Shown here in pieces: positions 9,124 through 18,415 of a stretch of 64,000 nt of DNA. The stretch's first letter is position 1. Every line of letters begins with the position of its first letter. The notes beneath the pieces are model-generated. The model ran no database searches, was not told the DNA's origin, and saw only the letters and a list, made by a program, of their open reading frames with translations. Source of the DNA: Labilibacter sediminis (GTDB lineage Bacteria; Bacteroidota; Bacteroidia; Bacteroidales; Marinilabiliaceae); contig NZ_VCHY01000023.1 in the NCBI RefSeq assembly GCF_005877885.1, positions 1 through 64,000 on the forward strand, read 5' to 3'. A program made the position numbers and the translations under genes.

Positions 9124-10215
9124 ATGACTAGAATAAAAAACATACACACACAACTTTTCAAAGTTCCACTTAAAGAGGTGTTATCTGATGCTAAGCATGG
9201 TGACCATTTCCATTTTGAACTGGTGACAGCAACTATCACACTTGAGGATGGGAGCGTAGGTACAGGGTATACTTATACAGGAGGCAAAGGTGGGCATGCT
9301 ATTAAGGCAATGATTGATCATGATTTTACACCGGTACTAATTGGTAAAGAAGGAGATGATATTGAGCACCTTCATGATTTTATGTGGTGGCATATTCATT
9401 ATGTTGGACGCGGAGGTGTTGATGCATTTGCTATGGCGGCGATTGATATTGCTTTATGGGATATTCGTTGTAAAAAAGCAGGAGAGCCACTTTGGAAAGT
9501 AGCAGGAGGTAAAAATAGTACCTGTAAGGCTTACTGTGGAGGTATTGATTTAATGTTTCCGTTACCAAAGTTGTTAGATAATATAAAAGGATATTTGGAA
9601 AGAGGTTTTAATGCGGTTAAGATTAAAATAGGTCGTGAAAACCTGGATGAAGATATCGAGCGTATCAAAGCAGTGCGCGAGTTTGTCGGTCCGGATGTAA
9701 TTTTTATGGTGGATGCCAATTATTCAATGAGTGTGCAGAAAGCGATTGAAGCAGCAAATCGTTTTAAAGAATATGATATTTACTGGTTTGAAGAGCCTAC
9801 TATACCTGATGATTACAAAGGCTTTGGTAAGATTGCAGAAGCAACAGGCATGCCTTTAGCAATGGGTGAAAACCTGCATACCATTCATGAGTTTGAATAT
9901 GCAATGGCCGATGCAAAGTTATCTTTTATTCAACCGGATGCATCTAACTGTGCAGGTATTACAGGATGGTTAAAAGCAGCCAGGTTAGCGGCTGAGAATA
10001 ATATCCCTGTTTGTTCTCATGGAATGCAGGAGCTACATGTTAGTTTAGTTTCTTCTCAGCCCAATGCAGGTTGGATTGAAGTGCATAGTTTTCCTATAGA
10101 TGAATATACAAAACGACCATTAGTGGTTGAGAATCATCGTGCTGTTGCACCTGATACTCCGGGAATAGGCGTTGAATTCGACTGGGAAAAGTTAATGCCA
10201 TACAAAATACAATAG
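9124..10215 (+). CDS. 3,6-anhydro-L-galactonate cycloisomerase
   Basis: Enolase-superfamily enzyme (mandelate racemase/muconate-lactonising type), 363 aa from the start chosen here. It converts 3,6-anhydro-L-galactonate to 2-keto-3-deoxy-L-galactonate. Catalytic features are the KIK pair (Lys166, Lys168 in AVKIKIG), metal ligands Asp197 (VDANYS), Glu223 (WFEEP) and Glu249 (MGEN), Asp272 (QPDASN) and His299 (CSHGMQELH). The N-terminal SDAKHGDH and the segment [16 protein letters not shown] agree closely with my memory of the characterised Vibrio enzyme. An in-frame ATG 42 bp upstream (9082) would add 14 residues ([10 protein letters not shown]...) with no counterpart in the family, so I start at [10 protein letters not shown]. 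This is the most diagnostic gene of the operon. Confidence 0.88.
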   Translation: MTRIKNIHTQLFKVPLKEVLSDAKHGDHFHFELVTATITLEDGSVGTGYTYTGGKGGHAIKAMIDHDFTPVLIGKEGDDIEHLHDFMWWHIHYVGRGGVDAFAMAAIDIALWDIRCKKAGEPLWKVAGGKNSTCKAYCGGIDLMFPLPKLLDNIKGYLERGFNAVKIKIGRENLDEDIERIKAVREFVGPDVIFMVDANYSMSVQKAIEAANRFKEYDIYWFEEPTIPDDYKGFGKIAEATGMPLAMGENLHTIHEFEYAMADAKLSFIQPDASNCAGITGWLKAARLAAENNIPVCSHGMQELHVSLVSSQPNAGWIEVHSFPIDEYTKRPLVVENHRAVAPDTPGIGVEFDWEKLMPYKIQ

Positions 10216-10253
10216 TCATTTGCCTTTAGTCAGAAATTCTGGATTTTACTACA

Positions 10254-10424
10254 AATAATACCAATTGAATTTAAAAATGAGAATTTAGAATTTTAAATAT
10301 TATTAGTTTGCTTGAAGAAGAGACTTATTGCATAGCCATTGCTACGGAATTAGTCTATGATGATAAGCAAACTGATAAGAATATAATTATATGGCGCATT
10401 TTGATGTTTAAATGGTATAATTAC
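10254..10424. repeat. Dispersed repeat element, copy 1 (MITE-like)
   Basis: About 170 bp with imperfect inverted ends (AATAATACCAATT at the left; AAATGGTATAATTA at the right). The internal core CATAGCCATTGCTACGG (10331-10347) matches 41865-41881 at 16 of 17 bases. The core contains the small palindrome TAGC..GCTA. No ORF is present. It lies between the cycloisomerase and epimerase genes. Confidence 0.55.
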
Positions 10425-10456
10425 TAAAAACTGTTTTTTAGCTAAAAAACTAAAAT

Positions 10457-10530
10457 ATGAAACGACCGTGTAAAATTTAATTATTCAATTTTTCACACAA
10501 ACGAATGATTAAATTTTCTTGGGAGTTCCA
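10457..10530 (+). repeat. Conserved repeat block upstream of galM, copy 1
   Basis: This 74-bp block starts ATGAAACGACCGTGTAAAAT and ends TTGGGAGTTCCA. It is closely matched at 62069-62141, also just upstream of a gene. The in-frame ATG at 10505 that would extend the epimerase lies inside this repeat and is therefore a poor start. Confidence 0.7.
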
Positions 10531-10555
10531 TGCAACAAATGAAAATTATAAACGC

Positions 10556-11602
10556 ATGAAATCTACTACAGAAATATTTGGCAAATACGAAAATCAGGAC
10601 GTTCACCTTTTTACGATGGAAAATGATAATGGTGTAACTTTAAAACTGATGGATTTCGGTGCTACAGTTACATCTGTCACTATACCTGATGCAAAAGGAA
10701 ATCCCATTTCGATAGCTTGTGGTTTCAATAACTTTGATGATTATTTATCAGAAGCATACAAGGCAAACGCTCCTTATTTTGGGTGTACTGTGGGGCGTTA
10801 TTGTTCTCAGATAAAGAATGCCAGATATAGTTTAGATGGCAATGATTACCTATTAGTCAATAATTGCGGGGATAATAATTTACATGGAGGAGCTGTCGGG
10901 TTTGACAAAAAAATGTGGAAGGCTAAAGCTATTGAAGGAGACAATAAAACAGGGGTTGAGTTTTCTTTAATAAGTCATAATATGGAAGAGGGTTTTCCCG
11001 GCACTGTAAATGTTATTGTAACTATAGAATTAAATAACGACAATGAAATCATAATTAACTACAAGGGGGTGAGTGATAAGGATACTCCACTATCTATGAC
11101 AAACCATAGTTATTTTAATCTGTCAGGCTTTAAAAATACAGTTGAATCACATCATGTAAAAGTATATACAGATGAGCGATTGGAAGCTGATGAAACAGGC
11201 GCTTGCACAGGGGGTATTATTGATGTGACAGGAACTATTGAAGACCTAAGAAATGGCCAGGTTATTAAGAAAGTTCACGATGAGATTGGCGATGGGTTTG
11301 AGCATTTTTACATTTTTGATAATAAAGATGAAAAGTTACAAAAGGTGGCAGAAGTCAGTGAATTAGATTTTGGACGTTCACTAACGGTTTACTCTACAGA
11401 ACCTTGCATGTTGTTTTATACAGGAAAATATACTTCTGATAACTTAATGCGGCATGAAAATGAAAAGTACGGGAAATATCGTGGCTTTGCATGTGAAACA
11501 CATCGTTGGCCAAATGGTCCAAATATCGAAGGATCACCAAAATCAATAACTAAATCTAATGAAACGTATAAAAGCACTACTGTTTATAAATTAAATTGGT
11601 AG
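10556..11602 (+). CDS. galM: Aldose 1-epimerase (galactose mutarotase type)
   Basis: Cytoplasmic mutarotase of 348 aa that interconverts alpha and beta anomers of free hexoses, probably D-galactose released from the galactan. Family motifs are NNLHGGAVGFDKKMW, TNHSYFNLSG (catalytic His), a GDGFEHFY segment and the catalytic Glu in ACETHRWPNGPN near the C terminus. I start at MKSTTEIFGKYENQ (10556). An upstream ATG at 10505 would add 17 residues that lie inside a repeat also found at 62 kb, where the same reading (MIKFxWEFH) is not part of a conserved protein. No signal peptide is seen. It precedes the permease gene by 34 bp, so the two are probably co-transcribed. Confidence 0.88.
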   Translation: MKSTTEIFGKYENQDVHLFTMENDNGVTLKLMDFGATVTSVTIPDAKGNPISIACGFNNFDDYLSEAYKANAPYFGCTVGRYCSQIKNARYSLDGNDYLLVNNCGDNNLHGGAVGFDKKMWKAKAIEGDNKTGVEFSLISHNMEEGFPGTVNVIVTIELNNDNEIIINYKGVSDKDTPLSMTNHSYFNLSGFKNTVESHHVKVYTDERLEADETGACTGGIIDVTGTIEDLRNGQVIKKVHDEIGDGFEHFYIFDNKDEKLQKVAEVSELDFGRSLTVYSTEPCMLFYTGKYTSDNLMRHENEKYGKYRGFACETHRWPNGPNIEGSPKSITKSNETYKSTTVYKLNW

Positions 11603-11636
11603 GAATTATTCAGCTTAAAACTAAATATCCAGGAAT

Positions 11637-12647
11637 ATGATAGAAGGAATTATATGGGCAGTATCAGCAGGAATTATGCTGGGCTTGTACGCTTTGCCCG
11701 AAAAATTTACAAAAGAATTTGAGTTTGAAAACACATGGGGAACCTTTTTTACAACAGCGCTTTTTATTGTGCCAATTATTGCAGTATTTGCTTTGGTTGA
11801 TGGTTTCGGAGAAGTATTGACTGCCATACCTGTAGATGTGTTAATCAAAATGGCTATAGCCAGCATTCTATGGGGTGTTGGTGTGATGATGTGGGGTAAA
11901 GCCATTAATCATATTGGCTTATCACTTGGATTCTCCATTTTTATTGGTACAATTATTCTTGTAGGATCTTTACTTCCATTTATTGTTGATGGCTTGCCGG
12001 AAAATAACGTTTTATCTATCATAATGATTGGGATTTTAGTTGTGTTAGTGGGTGTTATAGCCAATGGCAGAGCTGGGATGATTCGAAGTGAAGTTAACTC
12101 TGAAGGTGAAGAAGCACAGGAAAAAGGTTCAATGTCAACAGGTATTATTATTGCGGTTGTTGGCGGTCTCTTGGCAACAGGATTCAGCTTCGCAAATGCA
12201 GTGGGGCGTCCATCAATTCACGAAGCAGTAATGGCACAAGGCAACGCTGAGTGGGTTACTGCTATTGCCATCATGTTTATCATTTATGTTGCAGGAGGTT
12301 TATTTGTGACCCCGTATTTCATAATTCAACTTTCTAAAAAGCAATTGTGGGGAAAATTCCAAACTTCACATTTAGGTCGTAATTTAACGATGACTACCAT
12401 CATGGCTATTCTAAACTTTTCAGCATCTGCTGCATTTGCTTATGCAGCCTTTGCTTTAGGCAAAGCTGGTAACACTGTAGGATATGCTATTTTTAATACC
12501 ATATCAGTAGCAGTAGCTATTGTTAGTGGATTAATCACCGGAGAATGGAGAAATGCACCTTCCAAAGCAAAAACAGCATTATACATTGGCCTTGCAGCCA
12601 TGATTATAGGGGTTGTTATTATTGCAGTTGGTAATGGAATGGCTTAA
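11637..12647 (+). CDS. RhaT-like sugar permease (drug/metabolite transporter fold)
   Basis: Inner-membrane transporter of 336 aa with about ten hydrophobic segments and short loops, resembling L-rhamnose/H+ symporters of the RhaT family (start MIEGIIWAVSAGIMLGLYALPE cut into the first helix; GKAINHIGLSLGFSIFIGT in the middle; FNTISVAVAIVSGLITGEW near the end). It is the last gene of the L-AHG operon, followed by a strong hairpin. By context it is a candidate importer of L-AHG or galactose produced by periplasmic GH117 and GH29 enzymes. The true substrate could be rhamnose, fucose or another deoxy sugar; nothing in the sequence decides this. Confidence 0.78.
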   Translation: MIEGIIWAVSAGIMLGLYALPEKFTKEFEFENTWGTFFTTALFIVPIIAVFALVDGFGEVLTAIPVDVLIKMAIASILWGVGVMMWGKAINHIGLSLGFSIFIGTIILVGSLLPFIVDGLPENNVLSIIMIGILVVLVGVIANGRAGMIRSEVNSEGEEAQEKGSMSTGIIIAVVGGLLATGFSFANAVGRPSIHEAVMAQGNAEWVTAIAIMFIIYVAGGLFVTPYFIIQLSKKQLWGKFQTSHLGRNLTMTTIMAILNFSASAAFAYAAFALGKAGNTVGYAIFNTISVAVAIVSGLITGEWRNAPSKAKTALYIGLAAMIIGVVIIAVGNGMA

Positions 12648-12677
12648 ATATCGTTAGAATTATTAGAAATTAATCAT

Positions 12678-12723
12678 ATCCACCGGATTATAGAATTAAG
12701 GAAGATTCAATAATCCGGTGGAT
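12678..12723 (+). terminator. Hairpin terminator of L-AHG operon
   Basis: Perfect 14-bp inverted repeat (12678-12691 and 12710-12723, arms ATCCACCGGATTAT / ATAATCCGGTGGAT), with a further inner GAAT/ATTC pairing. It begins 31 bp after the permease stop codon. A short T-rich stretch follows (GATTTATAAT). Confidence 0.72.
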
Positions 12724-12864
12724 TGATTTATAATGAATTAATGAAATGTTTAAAATCATCATTAATTAAATATTGAAAAAAGGTATCTCCCCTGGTGAGC
12801 TCATGTTATGCTTATTCACTCCCTGATAAATGAGGAGAATGGGTAACCGGCAGTATAAGAAATA

Positions 12865-13262
12865 TTTAATATTGACCATCCAAAATATCAGGGGTAAAAA
12901 CCTAGCGATTATCGTAGCTGCCTTTTCGTCAGTTTCAACAGCAACTTCTTGTTCTTCCCTAGTGATATACTATTTAATAGTGGTATGGCATATAGAAACA
13001 AAACTCCATGAATAAATTCCTTGCCATTGACCTTAAGTCTCCAGAACACCATCAACAGCATGACGTAAGCGGAAAATAGCTGCAAGGACCTTTTATTGCG
13101 AAGGAATCTGACCAAATACTTACCTTTGAGATCATTGTTATTGATGTCTAATTTTTCCTGCACTTGAGGATCAAAGTAAAGACTTCTGAAGATATCAAAA
13201 AGATCTTCTCGTCTTTTACCTCTAATGTTCCCCTTACGGATGTTCAGTTTCATCTGGTACAA
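12865..13262 (-). pseudogene. Decayed GH117 remnant
   Basis: The minus strand carries scattered pieces of a GH117 gene in different frames. EKLDINNNDLKGKYLVRFLR matches EKLDIYNNDPEGPYLVRLPR of the gene at 3916-5187. A shifted frame gives LRHAVDG (intact copy LRHAIDG), then a stop. A further shift gives QWQGIYSWSFVSICHTTIK (intact copy QWKRIYSWDYVSIWHATSK), then a stop, then a degraded REEQEVAVE. About 30 residues, including the FRDPTSP motif, are deleted, and nothing homologous continues past the FTPDIL region. It cannot encode an enzyme. It follows the L-AHG operon terminator, so a third GH117 gene once stood here. Confidence 0.8.
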
Positions 13263-13545
13263 AAAATCAGAAGATAGAGCTCTGGTATGAGATAGTTAAA
13301 AGTGAAGTTATATTTCAGGGGAATAAAACAAAAAAGTGTATTGTAATACTCATTATATATCATTTGATTTATTTGTATGAGAGAATTATTACAAAATATA
13401 CTTCATTATTTAGAAAAATCCTATTGCTGTTGCAAAACGAATGGATACTTTTGTATATCTAGTTGTCCAAATCAACAGTCAATAGTAGGATACATTTTCA
13501 TAAGTGAACTGAATAGGTTGTTTTAAAGATTTAGCCATAAAAAAA
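13263..13545 (+). promoter_or_regulatory. Upstream region of first sulfatase
   Basis: A 283-bp AT-rich gap between the GH117 remnant and the plus-strand sulfatase. It presumably carries that gene's promoter; no specific element is certain. Confidence 0.35.
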
Positions 13546-14949
13546 ATGAGAAAAATATTAATTGAGATACTATGTATAGTGCCTATTTTAATTATGGTTC
13601 TAAGTGCCTGTTCCCACAAAAATACTAAACCAAATATCATTTTATTATTAGCCGATGACTTAGGTTATGGCGACCTGAGTTGCTTCGGTAGCCAGCGAAT
13701 TAACACCCCCAATATCGACCAAATGGCAAGTGAGGGGATTAAGTTTACACAGTTTTATGCTGGATCAGCCGTTTGTACACCAACAAGGGTTAGTATTCTT
13801 ACCGGACGTTATCCTCTTCGTTACAATGTAACCAAACATTTTAATGATGAGGAAATGCATCTGCAGGCCGATGTACCAACCATTCCTAAAGCCTTAAAAA
13901 AGGCAGGTTATGTGTCAAAGCATATTGGGAAATGGCATCTGGGAGGCTTAAATGAAGTACATATAAAGGATAGACCAAACAGCATGCCAGGTCCTATAGA
14001 GCATGGCTTTGATCATTACCTGGCGATGTTGGAAGATCCTTTATACCGTAAGCCAGCTATGCTTGAAAGACGTTTGTATAAGGATGGTGCAAAGCACTTA
14101 ATACGCGATGAGCAGATAATTGATCCAATTAACAAGCACTGGACAGATGTAAAAACGGATGAAGCTCTGGCATTCATAGAGCAAAATAGCGCTAGTGACA
14201 AACCTTTCTTCCTAAATCTATGGTTCGATACGCCACATGCACCCTATGAAGCAGTTCCAGATGTTTCGTTAACACCCTATCTGGAAAAAGCAAAGGGCGA
14301 TGATTTATTGTATCGTTCTATGGTATCACATTTAGATTATAGTGTTGGTCGCGTTTTATCGAAGCTAAAAGACTTGGGCATAGAGGAAAATACTGTGGTT
14401 ATACTCACAAGTGATAATGGACCCGCTTATCTTGGTTCACCGGGAAAATACAAAGGACGTAAGGTTGATTTTCACGAAGGCGGTATACGTGTACCTGCCA
14501 TTGCTTGGGGACCCGGTCAAATCAGAAGCGGTGGAATTATTGATGACTTAGCTCACACAAACGATTTGTTCCCTACATTTTGTGATTATGCCGGACAGGA
14601 AATTGATAAGAATTGGAAGCTGGATGGAATGAGTATCAGGTCTTTGTTGGATGATGGTGCAGAACAGGAAGATAGAGGTTTGGTGTTTTGGCAAATTGCG
14701 CTGTACAAACACAATGGTAACTATCATCGAACAACCGATAAGCGTCCGGAACCTATTGTAACTGAAGTTGTGCGCAAAGGAAAATGGAAGCTTTTGGCCA
14801 AAGATGGAGAACCTGTTGAGCTTTTTAATTTGGAGGAAGATCCATATGAAAGATGGAACTTAATGAAAGCTTATCCGGAACTGACAGAACAATTGACTTC
14901 TGCGTTAAAAAAATGGCTGGAAGAACCACGTATGGATATACAATATTAG
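13546..14949 (+). CDS. S1 sulfatase, lipoprotein (CTPTR type)
   Basis: Family S1 (formylglycine) sulfatase, 467 aa. A lipobox LSAC (Cys22) predicts a membrane-anchored lipoprotein. Visible motifs are the metal-binding ADDLGYGD (Asp37-Asp38), the modification signature Cys77-Thr-Pro-Thr-Arg81 followed by VSILTGRYP, GKWHLGG (Lys129) and a second metal motif TSDNGP. The C-terminal sub-domain is short (PVELFNLEEDPYERWNL). It resembles arylsulfatase A-like enzymes. It stands alone on the plus strand, convergent with the GH20 gene 46 bp away. The sulfated substrate is not readable; a galactan ester sulfate is inferred from context. Confidence 0.85.
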   Translation: MRKILIEILCIVPILIMVLSACSHKNTKPNIILLLADDLGYGDLSCFGSQRINTPNIDQMASEGIKFTQFYAGSAVCTPTRVSILTGRYPLRYNVTKHFNDEEMHLQADVPTIPKALKKAGYVSKHIGKWHLGGLNEVHIKDRPNSMPGPIEHGFDHYLAMLEDPLYRKPAMLERRLYKDGAKHLIRDEQIIDPINKHWTDVKTDEALAFIEQNSASDKPFFLNLWFDTPHAPYEAVPDVSLTPYLEKAKGDDLLYRSMVSHLDYSVGRVLSKLKDLGIEENTVVILTSDNGPAYLGSPGKYKGRKVDFHEGGIRVPAIAWGPGQIRSGGIIDDLAHTNDLFPTFCDYAGQEIDKNWKLDGMSIRSLLDDGAEQEDRGLVFWQIALYKHNGNYHRTTDKRPEPIVTEVVRKGKWKLLAKDGEPVELFNLEEDPYERWNLMKAYPELTEQLTSALKKWLEEPRMDIQY

Positions 14950-14995
14950 TTATTGGTATGGTTCTATAAGTAAGGTAATAAAGGAAAAGAAACTC

Positions 14996-16639
14996 TTACT
15001 TTACATTCCTTAATTCATCTGGTAATCGATAATTTATTTTCATTTCATCCAAACGTTTAAGATGAATCTTTAGGGCTTTAAGAAATTCCTGATATTCTCG
15101 CTCACCTTTTTTTGACCATGTAACTTCAGACAAAGCACACAAACGTGGCAATGCCATATACTCCATATAATCAGGTGTAGCAATGTATTCACTCCATAGC
15201 TGGCCTTGTGCTCCTATGATGAACTTTGCTTCTTTATGAGTTAATGTATCTGGTATTGGGTTAAAATTGAAAACGGTTTCAAGTGGCAGAAAGTGACCAT
15301 GAGCCAATGGTTCACTCTCTTTATTCCTGCTTTGATAACGGTTAAAATACGTTAACTTACTAGGGGCCATCACGGCTTTATGTCCCATTTTTGCAGCTTT
15401 TATAGCTCCTTTTTCTCCACGCCACGACATCACTGCAGCACCTTCGGCTAAACCACCTTCAAGGATTTCATCCCATCCAATGAGTTTTCTGCCTTTCGAA
15501 GTAAGATAATCATCTATTTGACTTATAAACCAGCTTTGCATTTCATGCATATCTTGCAATCCCCTTTCTTTCATTAACTGCAGATATCTTTCACTTTCTT
15601 CCCATTGGTTTTTATGGGCTTCGTCGCCACCAATGTGAATGTATTCTCCGGGAAACAGAGTTAAAACTTCATCTAATACATCCTTCAAGAAATTTATCGT
15701 TTTTTCTTCCGGGCTAAAAATGTCTTTACTAATACCCCAGTACGGTCGCACACCCGGTGAAGTGCCGGTACAGCCGTATTCTGGATAGGCAGCGACAGCA
15801 GCCTGGGCATGACCCGGCATTTCAATTTCCGGAACAATGGTGACATGACGCTCTTGTGCATATTGAACCACTTCTTTGATCTCTTCCTGCGTGTAATAGC
15901 CACCTTCTTTTTCGTATTTAAATTTGTGTGGTCTGTCACGCATGTGCCCGATTAGTGTTGAATCCCTCCATGCTCCGATTTCTGTAAGTTTTGGATATTT
16001 CTTGATTTCAATACGCCAACCCTGGTCTTCGGTAAGATGCCAATGAAAGGTATTCATTTTGTGATAAGCTAATATATCGATAAATCGTTTAACAAAATCT
16101 ACCGAATAAAAGTGACGTGCTACATCCAGATGCATACCCCGCCAAGCGAATACGGGTTTATCTTTTATATGAACAGCAGGAACCATCCATTTTACATGTT
16201 GAACGGATGAAGCATAAACTTCACTAGGCAATAATTGTAGTAATGTTTGAATGCCGTAAAATATGCCGTTGCTGTTTGCTGCAGAAATGGTTACATGGTC
16301 TTTGTTTGAAATTAAAGCGTATGTTTCCTTGCCTCCTTTTGAATTGGTCTGTACGGATAGGTAAATATCACCGGATCTGGATCTTGATGAACCTTGAATG
16401 AGCGGTAATGTAAAACCGGTGGATTCTTGCAATTCATTTTGAAGATATTTGGCTTCAGATTTACATTCTTTTGTATAACTGATCCTTGTTTTGTTATTGA
16501 TCTCAAAGGCTTTACCTTTTCCTATTTCTACCTGTTGTGGATAAGGAATAAGAGAAAGGTCCTGTGCTTTGACACAAGAAGCGCATATATTAGCCAGAAT
16601 GATTGTAATAGCTGTATATAATATAAATGAACGATGCAT
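14996..16639 (-). CDS. GH20 beta-N-acetylhexosaminidase, secreted
   Basis: A 547-aa GH20 enzyme with an N-terminal export signal (about 1-26). The GH20b-type N-terminal domain (about 28-150) is followed by the TIM barrel with WRGMHLDVARHFY, HWHLTEDQGWRIEI, PEIEMPGHAQA and the catalytic Asp-Glu in HIGGDEAHKNQW. WSEYIATPDYMEYMALPR is also typical. It removes terminal beta-linked GlcNAc or GalNAc using substrate-assisted catalysis. It lies 9 bp downstream of a sulfatase gene on the same strand, so the pair may handle a sulfated N-acetylhexosamine. That is unusual for a plain agar locus and suggests a second substrate, such as a glycosaminoglycan-like or mucin-like glycan. Confidence 0.9.
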   Translation of the reverse strand: MHRSFILYTAITIILANICASCVKAQDLSLIPYPQQVEIGKGKAFEINNKTRISYTKECKSEAKYLQNELQESTGFTLPLIQGSSRSRSGDIYLSVQTNSKGGKETYALISNKDHVTISAANSNGIFYGIQTLLQLLPSEVYASSVQHVKWMVPAVHIKDKPVFAWRGMHLDVARHFYSVDFVKRFIDILAYHKMNTFHWHLTEDQGWRIEIKKYPKLTEIGAWRDSTLIGHMRDRPHKFKYEKEGGYYTQEEIKEVVQYAQERHVTIVPEIEMPGHAQAAVAAYPEYGCTGTSPGVRPYWGISKDIFSPEEKTINFLKDVLDEVLTLFPGEYIHIGGDEAHKNQWEESERYLQLMKERGLQDMHEMQSWFISQIDDYLTSKGRKLIGWDEILEGGLAEGAAVMSWRGEKGAIKAAKMGHKAVMAPSKLTYFNRYQSRNKESEPLAHGHFLPLETVFNFNPIPDTLTHKEAKFIIGAQGQLWSEYIATPDYMEYMALPRLCALSEVTWSKKGEREYQEFLKALKIHLKRLDEMKINYRLPDELRNVK

Positions 16640-16648
16640 ATTGATCTA

Positions 16649-18133
16649 TTATTTTACATTTTTATGAATAAACGTATCCATTAATTGTCTCATTTTATTG
16701 AGCTGATGCTTGTATTCCACTTTATCTGCCAGGTTTTTTAGTTCTGATGGATCCGCGGTGATATCCCAAAGCTCTTCCACCATAGGAGTGCACTCATGAT
16801 ATTGGATATATTTGTATTGGGGAGTTCGCACAAAGCGAGATCGTACAGTGCTGTAACTCGCTTTTTCCCTTTCATCCAATTCTGTCAGAAGTGGGGCGAA
16901 ATTGGCAAAGTTATTTTCGCCATACACTGCCTCATGTATTTCCTGATCGGGATTTTCAATGAGAGGTAAAAGGCTTTTCCCTTGCATCTCCGCAGGGATG
17001 TCTGTTTCCGCATAATTCAGAAGGGTTGGAGCCACGTCAATAATACTGATGATGGCATCTATGGTTGTACCTCTTTTTTTAATGGGTAATCGTGGGTCGT
17101 AGATGATCAAAGGAGCTTTAGCCGATTCTTCATACAAAAGGTCTTTGCCTGATAAGCCTTTTGAACCACAGAAATAACCGTTGTCGGATGTGAATACAAT
17201 GATCGTATTATCATCCAGACCCTGTGCTTTTAACTCAGTCATTACTCTTCCTACAACATGATCAACACCGGTAATAAGAGCGTAATATTTTTTAATGAAG
17301 GCTTGGTATTTCTTATCGCTATACCCATGGTTGCCCCGGTATTTATTTCGAACTACCACAGGGAGTAAGCTATTGGCACTATTTGTATCATTGGGATATC
17401 TGGGGATTTCCACATCGTCATACAAACGTAAAAACTCTTCAGCAGGTTGAAATGGGCTGTGAGGTGCTTTAAAACAGACCTGTAAGGAGAATGGTTTTTC
17501 TTGTTTTGCCGCCTCCCGGATAAAAGCGATGGACTGATCGCCACGATACTCGGTGCCGTGTTTCCCCTTAACATTGTAAAAGCCTTGCCCTGAAAAACCA
17601 TACCATACATCGTACTCCTCTTTGGGAAGACACTCCTCTTTCAACCAAAGTTGAGTTTTGGCATCTCTATCCTGAGCATTGGTGTATTCCGCCGAATTAC
17701 GTACTTTTTCTTTTGTGATAGGAAAGCCAAATTTACCTACTATACCAGTGAAGTAACCTGCTTCACGAATTTTAACAGGATAACTTTGAGCAAACTCAGC
17801 CTCAGAAATGGAATAGATGGCCGGTTTATCAAAACCACATTGATGGGTACCCACATATTGACTTAGCATAAAGGATGCCCTACTTGGTTGACAGATAGGT
17901 ACCACATGGTAGGTGTTGTTGAATATAATGCCATTGTTGGCTAATTGGTCGCAATTGGGTGTTTGAATGTATTTATTGCCCATAAATCCAAAGGCATCCC
18001 AGCGTTGATCATCAGTAAGAAAAAAGATGATGTTGGGTTTCCTTTTAGAGTTTATGGAAGCTTTGGTATAAATATTTATTGATATAAGAATTGTAAATAT
18101 TAGCACAGTTTGTTTCAGCATAGTAGTGTTCAT
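16649..18133 (-). CDS. S1 sulfatase (CQPSR type)
   Basis: Family S1 sulfatase. The frame is open further upstream to 18226, but the chosen start (MNTTMLKQTVLIF) places a signal peptide at the N terminus; MLKQTVLIF at 18121 is equally possible. Motifs are FLTDDQRWDAFGFMG, the signature VVPICQPSRASFM with the modifiable Cys, and TSDNGYFCGSKGLSGKDLLYEES. Where most relatives have GKWHLG this protein has GKFGFP, a divergence in the sulfate-binding lysine loop. The end (TADPSELKNLAD) is the usual sulfatase C-terminal sub-domain. It is co-directional with GH20, which follows 9 bp later, so the two are probably translated from one message. Confidence 0.83.
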   Translation of the reverse strand: MNTTMLKQTVLIFTILISINIYTKASINSKRKPNIIFFLTDDQRWDAFGFMGNKYIQTPNCDQLANNGIIFNNTYHVVPICQPSRASFMLSQYVGTHQCGFDKPAIYSISEAEFAQSYPVKIREAGYFTGIVGKFGFPITKEKVRNSAEYTNAQDRDAKTQLWLKEECLPKEEYDVWYGFSGQGFYNVKGKHGTEYRGDQSIAFIREAAKQEKPFSLQVCFKAPHSPFQPAEEFLRLYDDVEIPRYPNDTNSANSLLPVVVRNKYRGNHGYSDKKYQAFIKKYYALITGVDHVVGRVMTELKAQGLDDNTIIVFTSDNGYFCGSKGLSGKDLLYEESAKAPLIIYDPRLPIKKRGTTIDAIISIIDVAPTLLNYAETDIPAEMQGKSLLPLIENPDQEIHEAVYGENNFANFAPLLTELDEREKASYSTVRSRFVRTPQYKYIQYHECTPMVEELWDITADPSELKNLADKVEYKHQLNKMRQLMDTFIHKNVK

Positions 18134-18360
18134 TGTGTAACTTATTGTGAGTGTTGAGATCATAGTCATAGATGAGAGATGTTTAGGAATCTCGGTTTTT
18201 GTATTGTTTAATAATCTTTTCTGCATTCAGTGGATTCTTGAAATGCAAAGTGCTTTAAAATTATTCAATATTCATCCTATTATATTTAATCGAAGTGTCA
18301 AAGAGTTAATTGGGATAAATCTTAGCTAAATAAGAGTTACAAATCATGCGTATTTAGGTG

Positions 18361-18391
18361 TAAAAAAGGCTGCATTAATAGGAGCAGCCTT
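18361..18391 (-). terminator. Rho-independent terminator
   Basis: Arms AAGGCTGC (18366-18373) and GCAGCCTT (18384-18391). Read on the minus strand, the hairpin is followed by a run of six T. It lies 25 bp downstream of the stop codon of the secreted protein gene at 18416. Confidence 0.85.
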
Positions 18392-18415
18392 AAATCTAAA
18401 TTTAATTAGAGTTGC

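Larger units (their letters stand above)
10216..10555. other. Intergenic gap filled by dispersed repeats
   Basis: A 340-bp gap inside the L-AHG gene run. It holds the repeat at 10254-10424 and the conserved block at 10457-10530, listed separately. I see no gene of its own. Confidence 0.6.

Noticed and set aside
5604-10215. Reading the operon as an L-fucose or L-rhamnose pathway
   Set aside because: The cycloisomerase motifs match anhydrogalactonate cycloisomerase, and no fucose isomerase, fuconolactonase or rhamnulose kinase is present; kept only as a secondary possibility for the ALDH and permease.
10505-10555. N-terminal extension of the epimerase
   Set aside because: Its sequence lies in a repeat also found at 62 kb; the family start fits 10556.
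12830-13015. Plus-strand 61-codon frame opposite the GH117 remnant
   Set aside because: It is the antisense reading of the decayed GH117 sequence.
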